Shown here: positions 34,103 through 41,302 of the stretch, in pieces
Position numbering within the stretch: the first letter of the stretch is position 1
How the letters are laid out: the number at the start of each line of letters is the position of its first letter
Assembly (NCBI GenBank): GCA_019235715.1
Contig: JAFAKE010000045.1
Span: forward strand, 1 to 41,302
DNA from: Vulcanimicrobiota bacterium
GTDB taxonomy: Bacteria > Vulcanimicrobiota > Vulcanimicrobiia > Eremiobacterales > Eremiobacteraceae
DNA length: 41,302 nucleotides
Direction: 5' to 3'
The notes under the pieces: generated by a model
The model's input: the letters and a program-made list of their open reading frames with translations, nothing else
What the model was told of the DNA's origin: nothing
The model's database searches: none
Made by a program: the position numbers and the translations under genes

Positions 34103-35155
34103 TCGCTGACCATCACGACGATCGTGCCGACATTCCGGCGCCCGGTTTCTCTGGAGCGCGCGCTGCACAGCGTGCTGTCGCAATCGTACCGCGACATCGT
34201 CGTACGCGTATACGACAACGCGTCGGGCGATGCGACGCGCGCGCTTGTCGAACGGCTCGCCGCGGCTGATTCCCGCGTTTCGTACATCGGCCGTCCCGAG
34301 AACATCGGTGCAGCAGAGAATTTCATCCGCGCATTCGATGATGTCGCGACGCCGTTGTGCTCGTTCTTGTCGGATGACGACTACCTCTTGCCTGGGTTTT
34401 TCGAGCTCGCTGCCGCCGCGTTAGACGCCGACAAAGAGGCAGGACTGTATGCCGGTTCGACGCTCGAGTTCGACGTGAACGGGGAACTGCGCTATGCGCC
34501 AGTGCTGGCGTGGCCCCGCACGGGGCGTTACCGGCCGGATGAGGCAGTGCTCAACATGCTCGATAACCGCCATCCGACCTGGACCGGCGTCGTCTTCCGA
34601 GCAGCGTCGCTGCGCGCTGCCGGTGGGCTAGACCGCGCCGCTAGCGAGGCGCTGGACTTGGATGCAGAGCTGCGCGTCGCGGCCGCAGGGCCGATCATCG
34701 TCTCATTCGAGCCGGCTGCGGTGTACACGGTGCATCCCGCGCGGGTATCCGCCGAGCAGACGGCCGCGGTGATCCCCTCCTACGAGCGCATCATCACGCA
34801 CCTCGAGGAAGCAAACGCTCTGACGCCCGCCGTGCGCCGCGAAGCCGGTTTCCGTCTGCGCCGCCAGCTGCGCATGAAGCTGCTCGAGATCAGCGTCAAG
34901 GCGCAAGTGCGCGGCGACTCGGCTGCCGCCCAGCGGGCGGCGCATTTGTTGCGCACGCGGCACGGATGGCCGTTCCTGGGCGGAGCGCTTGCATGGGGCT
35001 TGTGGGTTTGTTCGCGTTTCGCGCCCGCGCAGGCGCTCCTCGCGCGGCTCGAAACACTTCGGCTTCGGCTGCGCGCGGCAAAGGCGCGCCGGCAGGCGCA
35101 GCGTGCCGCGATGACGTCGCCCGGCAGCGCGGGAAAGCTGCCGATAACGGTATAG
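34100..35155 (+). CDS. Glycosyltransferase family 2
   Basis: This 351-residue GT-A enzyme begins TITTIVPTFRRPVSLERALH, followed by VRVYDNASGDAT, and has the metal motif SDDDYLLPGF (DxD) at about residues 92-101. A Trp-containing acceptor part follows (DNRHPTWTGVVFRAASLRAA). The C-terminal third is a helical Arg-rich domain of unknown function ending in a basic tail. It should add a sugar, probably the modified deoxysugar, to a lipid-linked chain on the inner face of the membrane. The start is TTG 34100. It follows the CmcI-like gene in the same operon. Confidence 0.9.
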   Translation: MSLTITTIVPTFRRPVSLERALHSVLSQSYRDIVVRVYDNASGDATRALVERLAAADSRVSYIGRPENIGAAENFIRAFDDVATPLCSFLSDDDYLLPGFFELAAAALDADKEAGLYAGSTLEFDVNGELRYAPVLAWPRTGRYRPDEAVLNMLDNRHPTWTGVVFRAASLRAAGGLDRAASEALDLDAELRVAAAGPIIVSFEPAAVYTVHPARVSAEQTAAVIPSYERIITHLEEANALTPAVRREAGFRLRRQLRMKLLEISVKAQVRGDSAAAQRAAHLLRTRHGWPFLGGALAWGLWVCSRFAPAQALLARLETLRLRLRAAKARRQAQRAAMTSPGSAGKLPITV

Positions 35156-35158
35156 GCG

Positions 35159-36313
35159 ATGGCAGCGAGTGGCAATCCGCTGGCGGGGCGCATCCATTAT
35201 ATGGATGGCTTGCGCGCGCTTGCCGTCCTGTCGGTGCTGCTCTACCACTGCGTCAAGTACGATCGTTTCTTCCCGGACGGCCCCCTCAAACATGCGTTCT
35301 TCGAAGGCGCGCACGGCGTCGACTTGTTCTTCGTGATCTCGGGATTCGTACTATCCTATCCAACGCTGTCGAAGCTGCGGCTCAAAGGGATCGCCGTCTT
35401 CGACATCGCGACGTATCTCGCGCACCGCTTCATCCGCATCTTGCCTCCGTACGTGGCGGCGGTCGCGTTCTGCTCGCTGGCGCTCCTCGCGATCGTGCAC
35501 TGGAATCTGCGGATCGGGGAGGGCGTCATCAATCCAGGCATCACGTGGGTCGATATCGCGAAACAGCTGGTCTTCCTCGATCAGGGTACGCGGCTCGTCA
35601 ACTTATCGTTCTGGTCGCTCTCGGTCGAATTCCGCTGGTATTTCTTGTTCCCGTTGCTTCTGCTGCTGTTCGTGCGCTCGATGCGTGCGTTCGCCTTGCT
35701 CGGTCTCGCGTTGATCGTCGCCGGCGGGTTCACGCGGTTGGGATCGCTGGATCTGCTGGAATTGCCCGCGTTCATGCTGGGCATCGCCGCCGCTCAGATC
35801 GAGATCGATAAGCCGAAATGGGCGTGGTTGGGCGGCCCGCTTGCCGTCGCAACCGGCGCCATCGCTGTGGCGATCGAGCCGGCGAACTATTGGGATCGCG
35901 TCCAGCTCAGCTGGCAGCTCACTATGTTCTGTTTCGTCGTCGCAGGCGGCGCGCTTCCATGGCTGCGCAGCGCACTCGGACTGGGGCCGCTGCGAGCGAT
36001 CGGCATCATCTCGTACAGCTTATATCTGGTGCACGCGCCGATCGTCGGAGTCCTTTTGGGGAATACGACGACGAGGTTCTACACGGCCGCGCTCGTCGCG
36101 ATCGCAGGCGGCGCACTGTTTTGGGCGGTTTTCGAGCGGCCGTTCATGGCGACTGAGCTGAAGGGCCGCCTGACTGCATCGCTTACGGCGCCGCTGCGCC
36201 GGCTGCTCGACTGGCTGCGCATTCCGCTGACGATGCAGCTATCGCCACCGGCTCTCGAGCGCGCGCCGTTAAGCGTTCCCGCTTCGGCGGTCGCTGGAGC
36301 GGACGCGGACTAG
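35159..36313 (+). CDS. Acyltransferase 3 family membrane protein
   Basis: This 384-residue polytopic O-acyltransferase has about ten membrane segments. The N-terminus IHYMDGLRALAVLSVLLYHC carries the family His (LYH), and GVDLFFVISGFVL follows with the RxxR-type RFIRILPPY after it. Such proteins acetylate sugars of O-antigen or other envelope glycans. ATG 35159 lies three bases after the upstream stop. It closes the operon and ends 18 bases before the convergent heptose-kinase-like gene. Confidence 0.93.
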   Translation: MAASGNPLAGRIHYMDGLRALAVLSVLLYHCVKYDRFFPDGPLKHAFFEGAHGVDLFFVISGFVLSYPTLSKLRLKGIAVFDIATYLAHRFIRILPPYVAAVAFCSLALLAIVHWNLRIGEGVINPGITWVDIAKQLVFLDQGTRLVNLSFWSLSVEFRWYFLFPLLLLLFVRSMRAFALLGLALIVAGGFTRLGSLDLLELPAFMLGIAAAQIEIDKPKWAWLGGPLAVATGAIAVAIEPANYWDRVQLSWQLTMFCFVVAGGALPWLRSALGLGPLRAIGIISYSLYLVHAPIVGVLLGNTTTRFYTAALVAIAGGALFWAVFERPFMATELKGRLTASLTAPLRRLLDWLRIPLTMQLSPPALERAPLSVPASAVAGADAD

Positions 36314-36331
36314 CGGCGCAGCCCGCCGGAA

Positions 36332-37375
36332 TCACGCGCGATCCGTCCACGTGTCTCCGGTGGCCAGCCACGTGCGCACGCCGCGCGGGTCGAATTGGAA
36401 ATCGACGATCTTGCCACCGGCGAATTCGAGACGTTCGCGCACGGCTTCGCGGCGCGTGAATGGTGCGAACACCAATAAGAAGCCGCCGCCCCCCGCGCCC
36501 AGCAGCTTGCCGCCGATGGCGCCGGCGCTCTTCGCGATCTCGTACAAGGCGTCGATCGGCGGTGTTGAGATGCCCGAAGCCAGGCGTTTCTTCAGATGCC
36601 ACGCGCGGTCGAGGATCTCGCCGAACTCGATGAAGCGGTTTTGCAAGAGCGCGCGCTTGAGCTCTAGGGTCAGATCTTTGAGCTCCGCTAAACTTGTCAT
36701 GACGTCCGGCACTTGGGAGACGACGTTGGCGGTCTGCTCGCGTAAGATGTTCGAGGACACCCGCGTACCGCCCGTATAGCACAGCAAAAGGTGGCAGTGC
36801 AGCTCGTTGAGCGCCTCTTCGCTGATCCGCAGAGGATTGACGAGCACGCCTTCGTTGGTGAATTCGATGAAATTGAAGCCGCCGAAGGTCGCAGCATACT
36901 GATCCTGCATCCCGCCTTGGATGTTGAGATCCGTGCGTTCGACCGCGTAGGCGAGCTCCGCCACCTCATAGTCGGACAGGTGCGTCCCTTCGCGGCGCGC
37001 GAGCGCGCCGATGAGGGCGACGATCATGGCAGAGGAAGAGCCAAGGCCGCTGCCCGGCGGAGCGTCCGAGCTCATGTAGCAGTCCAACGAGTGCGTCGCA
37101 AACCGGTTGAAAAGCGTCTGGGCCAAGTCGATGGTGCCGGCGAGCGGCCCCGAACGGCCGCTGAATTCGGCGACGCGATCGAGATCGGAGCTATGGACGT
37201 GGATGCTGTCGTCGTCGCGCGAGCGCAAGCTGACAAATGCATACTTGTCGATCGCGCACGAAAGGACGCAGCCGCCGAACAGCTCGGGATAAGGCGGCAC
37301 ATCGGTACCGCCGCCGCAGAAACTGATGCGCAGCGGTGCGCGGCTGCGGATGACGTCGAATGAGGTGGCGGGCAC
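36332..37375 (-). CDS. GHMP kinase, D-glycero-D-manno-heptose 7-phosphate kinase type
   Basis: This 347-residue GHMP kinase begins VIRSRAPLRISFCGGGTDVP and has PPGSGLGSSSAMIVALIGAL, the ATP loop, near residue 105-125, AYAVERTDLNIQGGMQDQYA, and the C-terminal GAIGGKLLGAGGGGFLLVF. This is the pattern of HddA, which phosphorylates heptose-7-phosphate at C1 on the way to GDP-heptose. Related kinases act on fucose or other sugars, so the sugar is inference. GTG 37375 gives the family-like start; GTG 37408 and TTG 37504 add a basic stretch without family likeness. None has a good ribosome site. No other heptose gene lies in the window. Confidence 0.88.
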   Translation of the reverse strand: MPATSFDVIRSRAPLRISFCGGGTDVPPYPELFGGCVLSCAIDKYAFVSLRSRDDDSIHVHSSDLDRVAEFSGRSGPLAGTIDLAQTLFNRFATHSLDCYMSSDAPPGSGLGSSSAMIVALIGALARREGTHLSDYEVAELAYAVERTDLNIQGGMQDQYAATFGGFNFIEFTNEGVLVNPLRISEEALNELHCHLLLCYTGGTRVSSNILREQTANVVSQVPDVMTSLAELKDLTLELKRALLQNRFIEFGEILDRAWHLKKRLASGISTPPIDALYEIAKSAGAIGGKLLGAGGGGFLLVFAPFTRREAVRERLEFAGGKIVDFQFDPRGVRTWLATGDTWTDRA

Positions 37376-37561
37376 CCCTTGGGCGAGGGAAACGGCTCGC
37401 TTGTGCACGCGGCGGGAGGTTTTCGGGCGCGCGCTCCGCTTCGCCTGGCGTGCGCTGCCCTCGGGCGTGCGCGAGTGTGACGTTTCAAAGGAAGGCGGCG
37501 GCAAGGCGGCTCGCGTGGCCTAGCGAACCTTGCGCGTCCTGCCGATAGTCTTAAGAGGGCA

Positions 37562-37587
37562 GGCCGTGGCCTTATTCGGCCATGGTC
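37562..37587 (+). promoter_or_regulatory. Hairpin in the pilT leader
   Basis: CCGTGGCC (37564-37571) pairs with GGCCATGG (37578-37585) through one G-T pair around loop TTATTC, and the stem extends by two pairs outward. It lies 20 bases before the pilT start, between the divergent kinase gene and pilT. The rest of 37376-37607 shows no clear promoter. The hairpin might be part of a leader or an operator for a dimeric regulator. Confidence 0.4.
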
Positions 37588-37607
37588 CGATTGGGCGGAG
37601 ACTTGAC

Positions 37608-38696
37608 ATGGCAGCCAATGTAAGCGACTTACTCGGCCTCCGGATGGACGAGTTGATGCGCGTGACGATCGAGCGCGGCGCATCGGACCTCCACCTCTCG
37701 GTCGGCTTGCCTCCGACGCTGCGGATCGACGGGCGCCTTGCGCCGACTGAGTTTCCAAAGCTCAGTCCCGAAGATACGAAACGCCTCGTCTACAGCATTC
37801 TGACCGACTCGCAAAAAGAGCGTTTCGAAAAAAATCTCGAGCTCGATTTCTCCCACGGACTGAAAGGCTTCGGACGCTTCCGCGTCAACGCGTTCAAGCA
37901 GCGCGGTGTCATCGGCGCCGCGTTCCGTGCGATTCCCTCGACCGTGCCGCCGCTGTCGACGCTCAACTTGCCGACCGTGATGTCGGATCTCACCATGCGC
38001 CCGCAAGGGCTCATCCTCGTGACGGGGCCGACGGGATCGGGCAAGTCGACGGCGCTCGCCTCGATGCTCGACGTCATCAATTCAAGCATGGCGCGGCATA
38101 TCATGACGATGGAAGATCCGATCGAGTATCTCCACTTCCATAAGATGTCGATCGTCAACCAGCGGGAAGTGGGGCAGGATACCCACTCGTTCCCGAACGC
38201 CTTGCGCGCTGCGCTGCGCGAGGATCCGGACGTCGTGCTGGTCGGCGAGATGCGCGACATGGAGACCATCGCGGTGACGTTGACGATCGCCGAAACCGGA
38301 CACTTGGTCTTTGCAACCCTGCACACGTCGGATGCCGCGCAGACGATAGACCGCGTCATCGACGTGTTTCCGGCGCATCAGCAGCAGCAGATCCGCGTGC
38401 AGCTCGCGTCCGTGATCGAAGCGGTGGTGTGCTTGCGCCTGCTGCCGCACGCGTCGGGCGTCGGCCGCGTGCCTGCCTCAGAGGTGATGATCTCCACACC
38501 GGCGATCCGCAACCTCATCCGCGAGAACAAGACGCACCAGATCCACAATTCGATCGTGACCAGCCGCGGCATGCACATGCAGACGTTCGACATGTCGCTG
38601 CGCGATTTGGTGCGCAAACACATGATCACCGCCGAAGAGGCGTTTAACGCATCGATGCACCCCGAAGAGCTGCGTAAGCTCATCGAGGGGACATAA
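37608..38696 (+). CDS. pilT: Type IV pilus retraction ATPase PilT
   Basis: This 362-residue hexameric ATPase depolymerises type IV pili, powering twitching motility. Walker A GPTGSGKST lies at 140-148, the Asp box GDPVVLVGEMRD-like segment EDPDVVLVGEMRD at 205-217, the His box THSFPNAL before it, and HLVFATLHT at 232-240. STPAIRNLIREN (about 297-307) is the PilT-specific AIRNLIRE motif that separates it from PilB. ATG 37608 has GGAG eight bases upstream. The frame is open to 37530, but that part overlaps the hairpin and is rejected. pilC follows 116 bases later. Confidence 0.96.
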   Translation: MAANVSDLLGLRMDELMRVTIERGASDLHLSVGLPPTLRIDGRLAPTEFPKLSPEDTKRLVYSILTDSQKERFEKNLELDFSHGLKGFGRFRVNAFKQRGVIGAAFRAIPSTVPPLSTLNLPTVMSDLTMRPQGLILVTGPTGSGKSTALASMLDVINSSMARHIMTMEDPIEYLHFHKMSIVNQREVGQDTHSFPNALRAALREDPDVVLVGEMRDMETIAVTLTIAETGHLVFATLHTSDAAQTIDRVIDVFPAHQQQQIRVQLASVIEAVVCLRLLPHASGVGRVPASEVMISTPAIRNLIRENKTHQIHNSIVTSRGMHMQTFDMSLRDLVRKHMITAEEAFNASMHPEELRKLIEGT

Positions 38697-38723
38697 CGAC
38701 GACCGGAGAGGGGGGAACGGATC

Positions 38724-38795
38724 GTGCAGATGTCGCTGTGGTGGCTCTTGATCTTGTTGGTCATTCTTGTCGTGGGTCAAGCAGTCAAACTCTAA
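38724..38795 (+). CDS. Candidate 23-residue membrane microprotein
   Basis: This short frame between pilT and pilC encodes 23 residues, MQMSLWWLLILLVILVVGQA ending VKL, that form a single hydrophobic helix with a basic tail. A strong ribosome site (GAGGGGGG, 38708-38715) lies eight bases before the GTG at 38724; ATG 38730 is an internal alternative. The placement in the only gap of the pilus operon, the good ribosome site and the clean membrane helix together suggest a real small protein. No homologue is known to me, and chance hydrophobic frames of this size are common, so the call is tentative. Confidence 0.5.
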   Translation: MQMSLWWLLILLVILVVGQAVKL

Positions 38796-38812
38796 AAATC
38801 AAGGAACGATAG

Positions 38813-40039
38813 ATGCCAAGCTTCGCCTATCAGGCCAAAGATTCGACCGGGAAGTCGGTGAACGGGGTCATCGAAGCGGAGAACGAGCGCGTCCTGCGCG
38901 CCAAGCTCCGCGAGATGAACTATTACGTCACCGGCATCACGCAGAAACAGACGACCGGTCTGAATGCGGACGTCGGGCAGTTCTTTCAGCGTTTCCAGGG
39001 CGTCAACGAGCAGTCCCTGGTGGTCTTCGCTCGGCAGTTCGCCACGATGATCAACGCAGGTCTCGCGATGGTTCGCTGCCTCGACGTCCTCAGCGTCCAA
39101 ACAGAAGACGGCGTTCTCAAACCGGTCATCACCGCCGTCCGACGCGAAGTTGAAGGTGGTTCGACGCTGGCCACCGCGCTTGGCAAGTTCCCAAAAGTGT
39201 TCTCACCGCTGTTCGTCAACATGGTCAGAGCCGGCGAGCTCGGTGGTATCCTCGACGACGTCCTGAATCGCCTCGCGACCTTCCTCGAAAAAGACTTCAA
39301 CCTGAAGAAGAAGGTCAAGTCGGCGATGACCTATCCGGCCGTCATCCTCGTGATGGCGGTGCTCATCGTGTTATTCCTCGTCATCTTCATCATGCCGACG
39401 TTCGTCGAACTCTTCAATGGCATGCATATGACGCTGCCCGTGCCGACGAAGATCCTCATTGCGTTTACGAATGGAGCCCGCAATCCGTACGTGATCATTC
39501 CGACGATCATCTTGCTGGTGGTCGGCTTCATCCTGTTCAACCGCTACACGAGCACGAAGGTCGGCAGGCGGCAATTCGACTCTTTTAAGCTCAAATTGCC
39601 CGTGTTCGGCATGCTTATCCGCAAGGTTGCGATATCGCGCTTCTGCCGCACGCTCGGCACCCTGCTGCAGTCGGGCGTGCCGATCATGCAGGCCCTCGAG
39701 ATCGTCGGCAAGGCTTCCGGTAACGAAGTCATCGCCGAGACAGTCAATAAGGTGAGAGAGTCCGTGCGTGAGGGCGAGTCGATCGCCGTGCCGTTGCAGC
39801 TTTCAGGCCTGTTCCCACCGCTGGTCACGCAGATGGTCGCGGTGGGCGAGGAGACCGGTAATCTCGACGGCATGCTTGCGAAGATCTCGGACTTCTACGA
39901 CACCGAGGTCGAGTACATGCTGGCATCGCTGACGTCGCTGCTCGAACCGATCCTCATCTTGATCATGGGCTTTATCGTCGGCTTCATCGTCATCTCCGTG
40001 TTCCTGCCGCTCTACCAGATCATCGGGAACATCAAGTAG
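38813..40039 (+). CDS. pilC: Type IV pilus inner-membrane platform protein PilC
   Basis: This 408-residue GspF-family protein sits in the inner membrane and lets the ATPases turn or pull the pilus. It has two T2SSF domains, the first at about 70-195 (LVVFARQFATMINAGLAMVR, VRAGELGGILDDVLNRLATF) and the second at about 275-400 (ISRFCRTLGTLLQSGVPIMQ, VAVGEETGNLDGMLAKISDF), and three membrane segments, one near 170-190, one near 215-235 and one at the C-terminus (ILILIMGFIVGFIVISVFLP). AAGGAA lies seven bases before ATG 38813. The stop is two bases before the sigma factor start. Confidence 0.97.
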   Translation: MPSFAYQAKDSTGKSVNGVIEAENERVLRAKLREMNYYVTGITQKQTTGLNADVGQFFQRFQGVNEQSLVVFARQFATMINAGLAMVRCLDVLSVQTEDGVLKPVITAVRREVEGGSTLATALGKFPKVFSPLFVNMVRAGELGGILDDVLNRLATFLEKDFNLKKKVKSAMTYPAVILVMAVLIVLFLVIFIMPTFVELFNGMHMTLPVPTKILIAFTNGARNPYVIIPTIILLVVGFILFNRYTSTKVGRRQFDSFKLKLPVFGMLIRKVAISRFCRTLGTLLQSGVPIMQALEIVGKASGNEVIAETVNKVRESVREGESIAVPLQLSGLFPPLVTQMVAVGEETGNLDGMLAKISDFYDTEVEYMLASLTSLLEPILILIMGFIVGFIVISVFLPLYQIIGNIK

Positions 40040-40041
40040 CA

Positions 40042-40797
40042 ATGAGGGCAGTCTTGGCGGCACCACTGGACGTCGCGCACAACGCCGAGTTCGTGCAGTA
40101 TCGCGAGGAGCGGTCGCTCGATCAACGCGATGCGCTTGTGCTGCGCCACATGCCGCTGGTGAAGCGCGTCGCCGGACACTACGCGCGCGACCCGGCGTCG
40201 CGCGACGACCTGACGCAAGTCGGGTACGTCGGCCTGATCAAGGCCGTCGAGAATTTCGATCCGACGATGGGCGTGCCGTTCGAAGCCTACGCGCGGCCGA
40301 TGATCGCCGGCGAGATCGCGCACTACCTGCGCGACCAAGCTCCGGTGATCAGGGTGCCGCGCTGGTACCGTGGGCTCAACGCCAAGCTCAACGCCACGCG
40401 CGACCGCCTGCACGAAAAACTGCAGCGCGAGCCCACAAGCGAAGAGCTTGCGGACGCGATGAACGTGACGCGAGAAGGCCTCGCAGAGCTGCTTAAGCTG
40501 CGCGCCTCAGGCAATCCCATCTCGCTGACGCAAGGCTCGGAAACGACCGACGGGTCAATCCGCCTCGATGCGATACGCAGCCCAAAGCTGGTCTCGTTTC
40601 AGCTGCCGATCGAGGATCGCGTCACGCTCGACATGGCGCTCGACCAGCTGGCGGCCTTCGAACGCCGTGTCGTCTATCTGTTCTTCTTTCAGGACTTGAC
40701 GCAGACGGAGATCGCGCAACAAGTCGGTTCGAGTCAAAGGCAGATCTCGCGTGTCCTCGCCAAGACTCTGCAAAAAATGCGGGCGTTTCTCGGATAA
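40042..40797 (+). CDS. Alternative sigma factor, SigB/SigF/FliA type
   Basis: This 251-residue group 3 sigma-70 factor directs RNA polymerase to a gene set. Region 2 is ASRDDLTQVGYVGLIKAVEN followed by FDPTMGVPFEAYARPMIAGE (about 53-90). Region 3 contains LQREPTSEELADAMNVTREG, and region 4 ends with the helix-turn-helix LTQTEIAQQVGSSQRQISRV. Length and layout match SigB/SigF/SigG-like and FliA-like factors for stress, development or motility. It follows pilC after two bases, so it is made with the pilus motor, and it precedes a pilin gene, which it may control. No anti-sigma gene is seen in the window. Confidence 0.93.
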   Translation: MRAVLAAPLDVAHNAEFVQYREERSLDQRDALVLRHMPLVKRVAGHYARDPASRDDLTQVGYVGLIKAVENFDPTMGVPFEAYARPMIAGEIAHYLRDQAPVIRVPRWYRGLNAKLNATRDRLHEKLQREPTSEELADAMNVTREGLAELLKLRASGNPISLTQGSETTDGSIRLDAIRSPKLVSFQLPIEDRVTLDMALDQLAAFERRVVYLFFFQDLTQTEIAQQVGSSQRQISRVLAKTLQKMRAFLG

Positions 40798-40994
40798 TCG
40801 CTGCGCTGTGACAGGGCTCACACCGGCCCAGAAGTGCCGCTCACGCTCCGATATCCCGTCTATACCGAGGTTTCGGTGGGAATTCCCTGATAGGAACGCG
40901 TCTCCGGCGTGTTTGAGCGGCCGCAAGGTTAGAGCCGCAGCGGGTCGTCGAGGATGATGATCACCGGACTACTCACCTTGTGAAAGGACAATCC
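40798..40994 (+). other. Hairpin-rich leader before the pilin gene
   Basis: This 197-base stretch has no gene. Four dyads lie in a row: TGTGA/TCACA (40807-40822), ACCGA/TCGGT with loop GGTT (40864-40877), the perfect palindrome GGGAATTCCC (40878-40887), and GCGGC/GCCGC (40917-40938). No promoter box is convincing. The stretch may be a long 5' leader, perhaps regulated. The ribosome site AAAGGA (40983-40988), six bases before the pilin ATG, is its last element. I looked for a c-di-GMP-I core and did not find one. Confidence 0.45.
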
Positions 40995-41302
40995 ATGAAA
41001 CGGTTTCAGAAAGGATTCACGCTGATCGAGCTGATGATCGTCATCGCGATCATCGCGATCTTAGCCGCCATCCTCATCCCGAACTTCCTGCACGCGCGCG
41101 CCGAGTCGCAGACCTCCGCGTGTGAAGGCAACGAGAAGCAGATCGCGACGGCACTCGAGGAGTATGCGGTCGACCACTCAGGCACGTATCCGGCATCGAA
41201 CCCGGTCAACGCCGCGCTGTTCGGCGGTGCGAATAACCCGTACATGAGCAACGCGCCGAAAGACCCCGTGACCCCCGCCGCGACGTATAATTTCGTGAAT
41301 CC
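40995..41302 (+). CDS. Type IV pilin (major-pilin-like), 3' end missing
   Basis: The first 102 codons of a pilin are visible before the window ends. The prepilin leader MKRFQKG is followed by FTLIELMIVIAIIAILAAIL, with the +5 Glu needed for assembly, so the prepilin peptidase cleaves after Gly 7. A short helix IPNFLHARAESQTSACEGNE continues, followed by a globular start with EEYAVDHSGTYPASN and APKDPVTPAA, as in class IV/GspG-like minor or major pilins. ATG 40995 has AAAGGA six bases upstream. It belongs with pilT, pilC and the sigma factor gene. Whether it is a major pilin or a pseudopilin cannot be decided from this part. Confidence 0.93.
   Translation, partial: MKRFQKGFTLIELMIVIAIIAILAAILIPNFLHARAESQTSACEGNEKQIATALEEYAVDHSGTYPASNPVNAALFGGANNPYMSNAPKDPVTPAATYNFVN

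Noticed and set aside
40798-40994. c-di-GMP riboswitch in the pilin leader
   Set aside because: No GGCAAACC or ACGCAAAGC core element is present; only unrelated dyads are found.

Overview
The window is 41.3 kb of gene-dense, high-GC bacterial DNA with 46 supported protein genes and no rRNA, tRNA, CRISPR array, insertion sequence or prophage. Many neighbouring genes overlap by 4 bases (ATGA, GTGA or TTGA junctions), and GTG and TTG starts are common. RseP, type IV pilus genes, a heptose-kinase-like gene and polymer sugar genes suggest a cell with an outer membrane. Together with the archaeal/eukaryotic-type ProRS and the order rpsB-tsf-pyrH-frr-cdsA-dxr-rseP-ispG-proS, this would fit a little-cultured phylum such as Eremiobacterota (WPS-2). 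That placement is inference only.

Left arm (1-7195): a partial ATP-grasp-like gene runs off the left edge, divergent from a two-gene ABC-2 exporter and a secreted DUF1036 protein. Facing these is a minus-strand cluster: a small membrane-anchored protein, an ExeA-type ATPase, an unknown protein and an acyl-CoA ligase.

Central housekeeping arm (7270-20447): a promoter and a structured leader precede rpsB, tsf, pyrH and frr. Then come a small PASTA-like protein where uppS often lies, cdsA, dxr, rseP and ispG. A 54-residue lipoprotein on the other strand separates these from proS, a polysaccharide deacetylase, an M16 peptidase, an Amj-type lipid II flippase and a TPR-like lipoprotein. Translation, isoprenoid and phospholipid supply and envelope maintenance are therefore grouped.

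Polymer and metabolism region (20473-28206): a minus-strand operon of three membrane sugar-transfer proteins ends in a 59-codon metallothionein-like gene. Facing away from it is a plus-strand group of a carbohydrate-binding-like secreted protein, glpX, a YqeG-type phosphatase and aroE. A glycosyltransferase 2 gene follows on the minus strand.

Surface sugar locus (28274-37375): two TylCIII-like C-methyltransferase relatives, an epimerase/reductase, glucose-1-phosphate cytidylyltransferase, CDP-glucose 4,6-dehydratase, a CmcI-like methyltransferase, a glycosyltransferase and an acyltransferase form one tight operon, with a heptose-7-phosphate-kinase-like gene on the other strand. The set predicts a CDP-linked, C-methylated 6-deoxysugar placed in an acylated surface glycan.

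Right arm (37562-41302): pilT, a 23-residue membrane microprotein candidate, pilC, an alternative sigma factor of the SigB/SigF/FliA type, a 197-base leader rich in hairpins, and the start of a type IV pilin gene.
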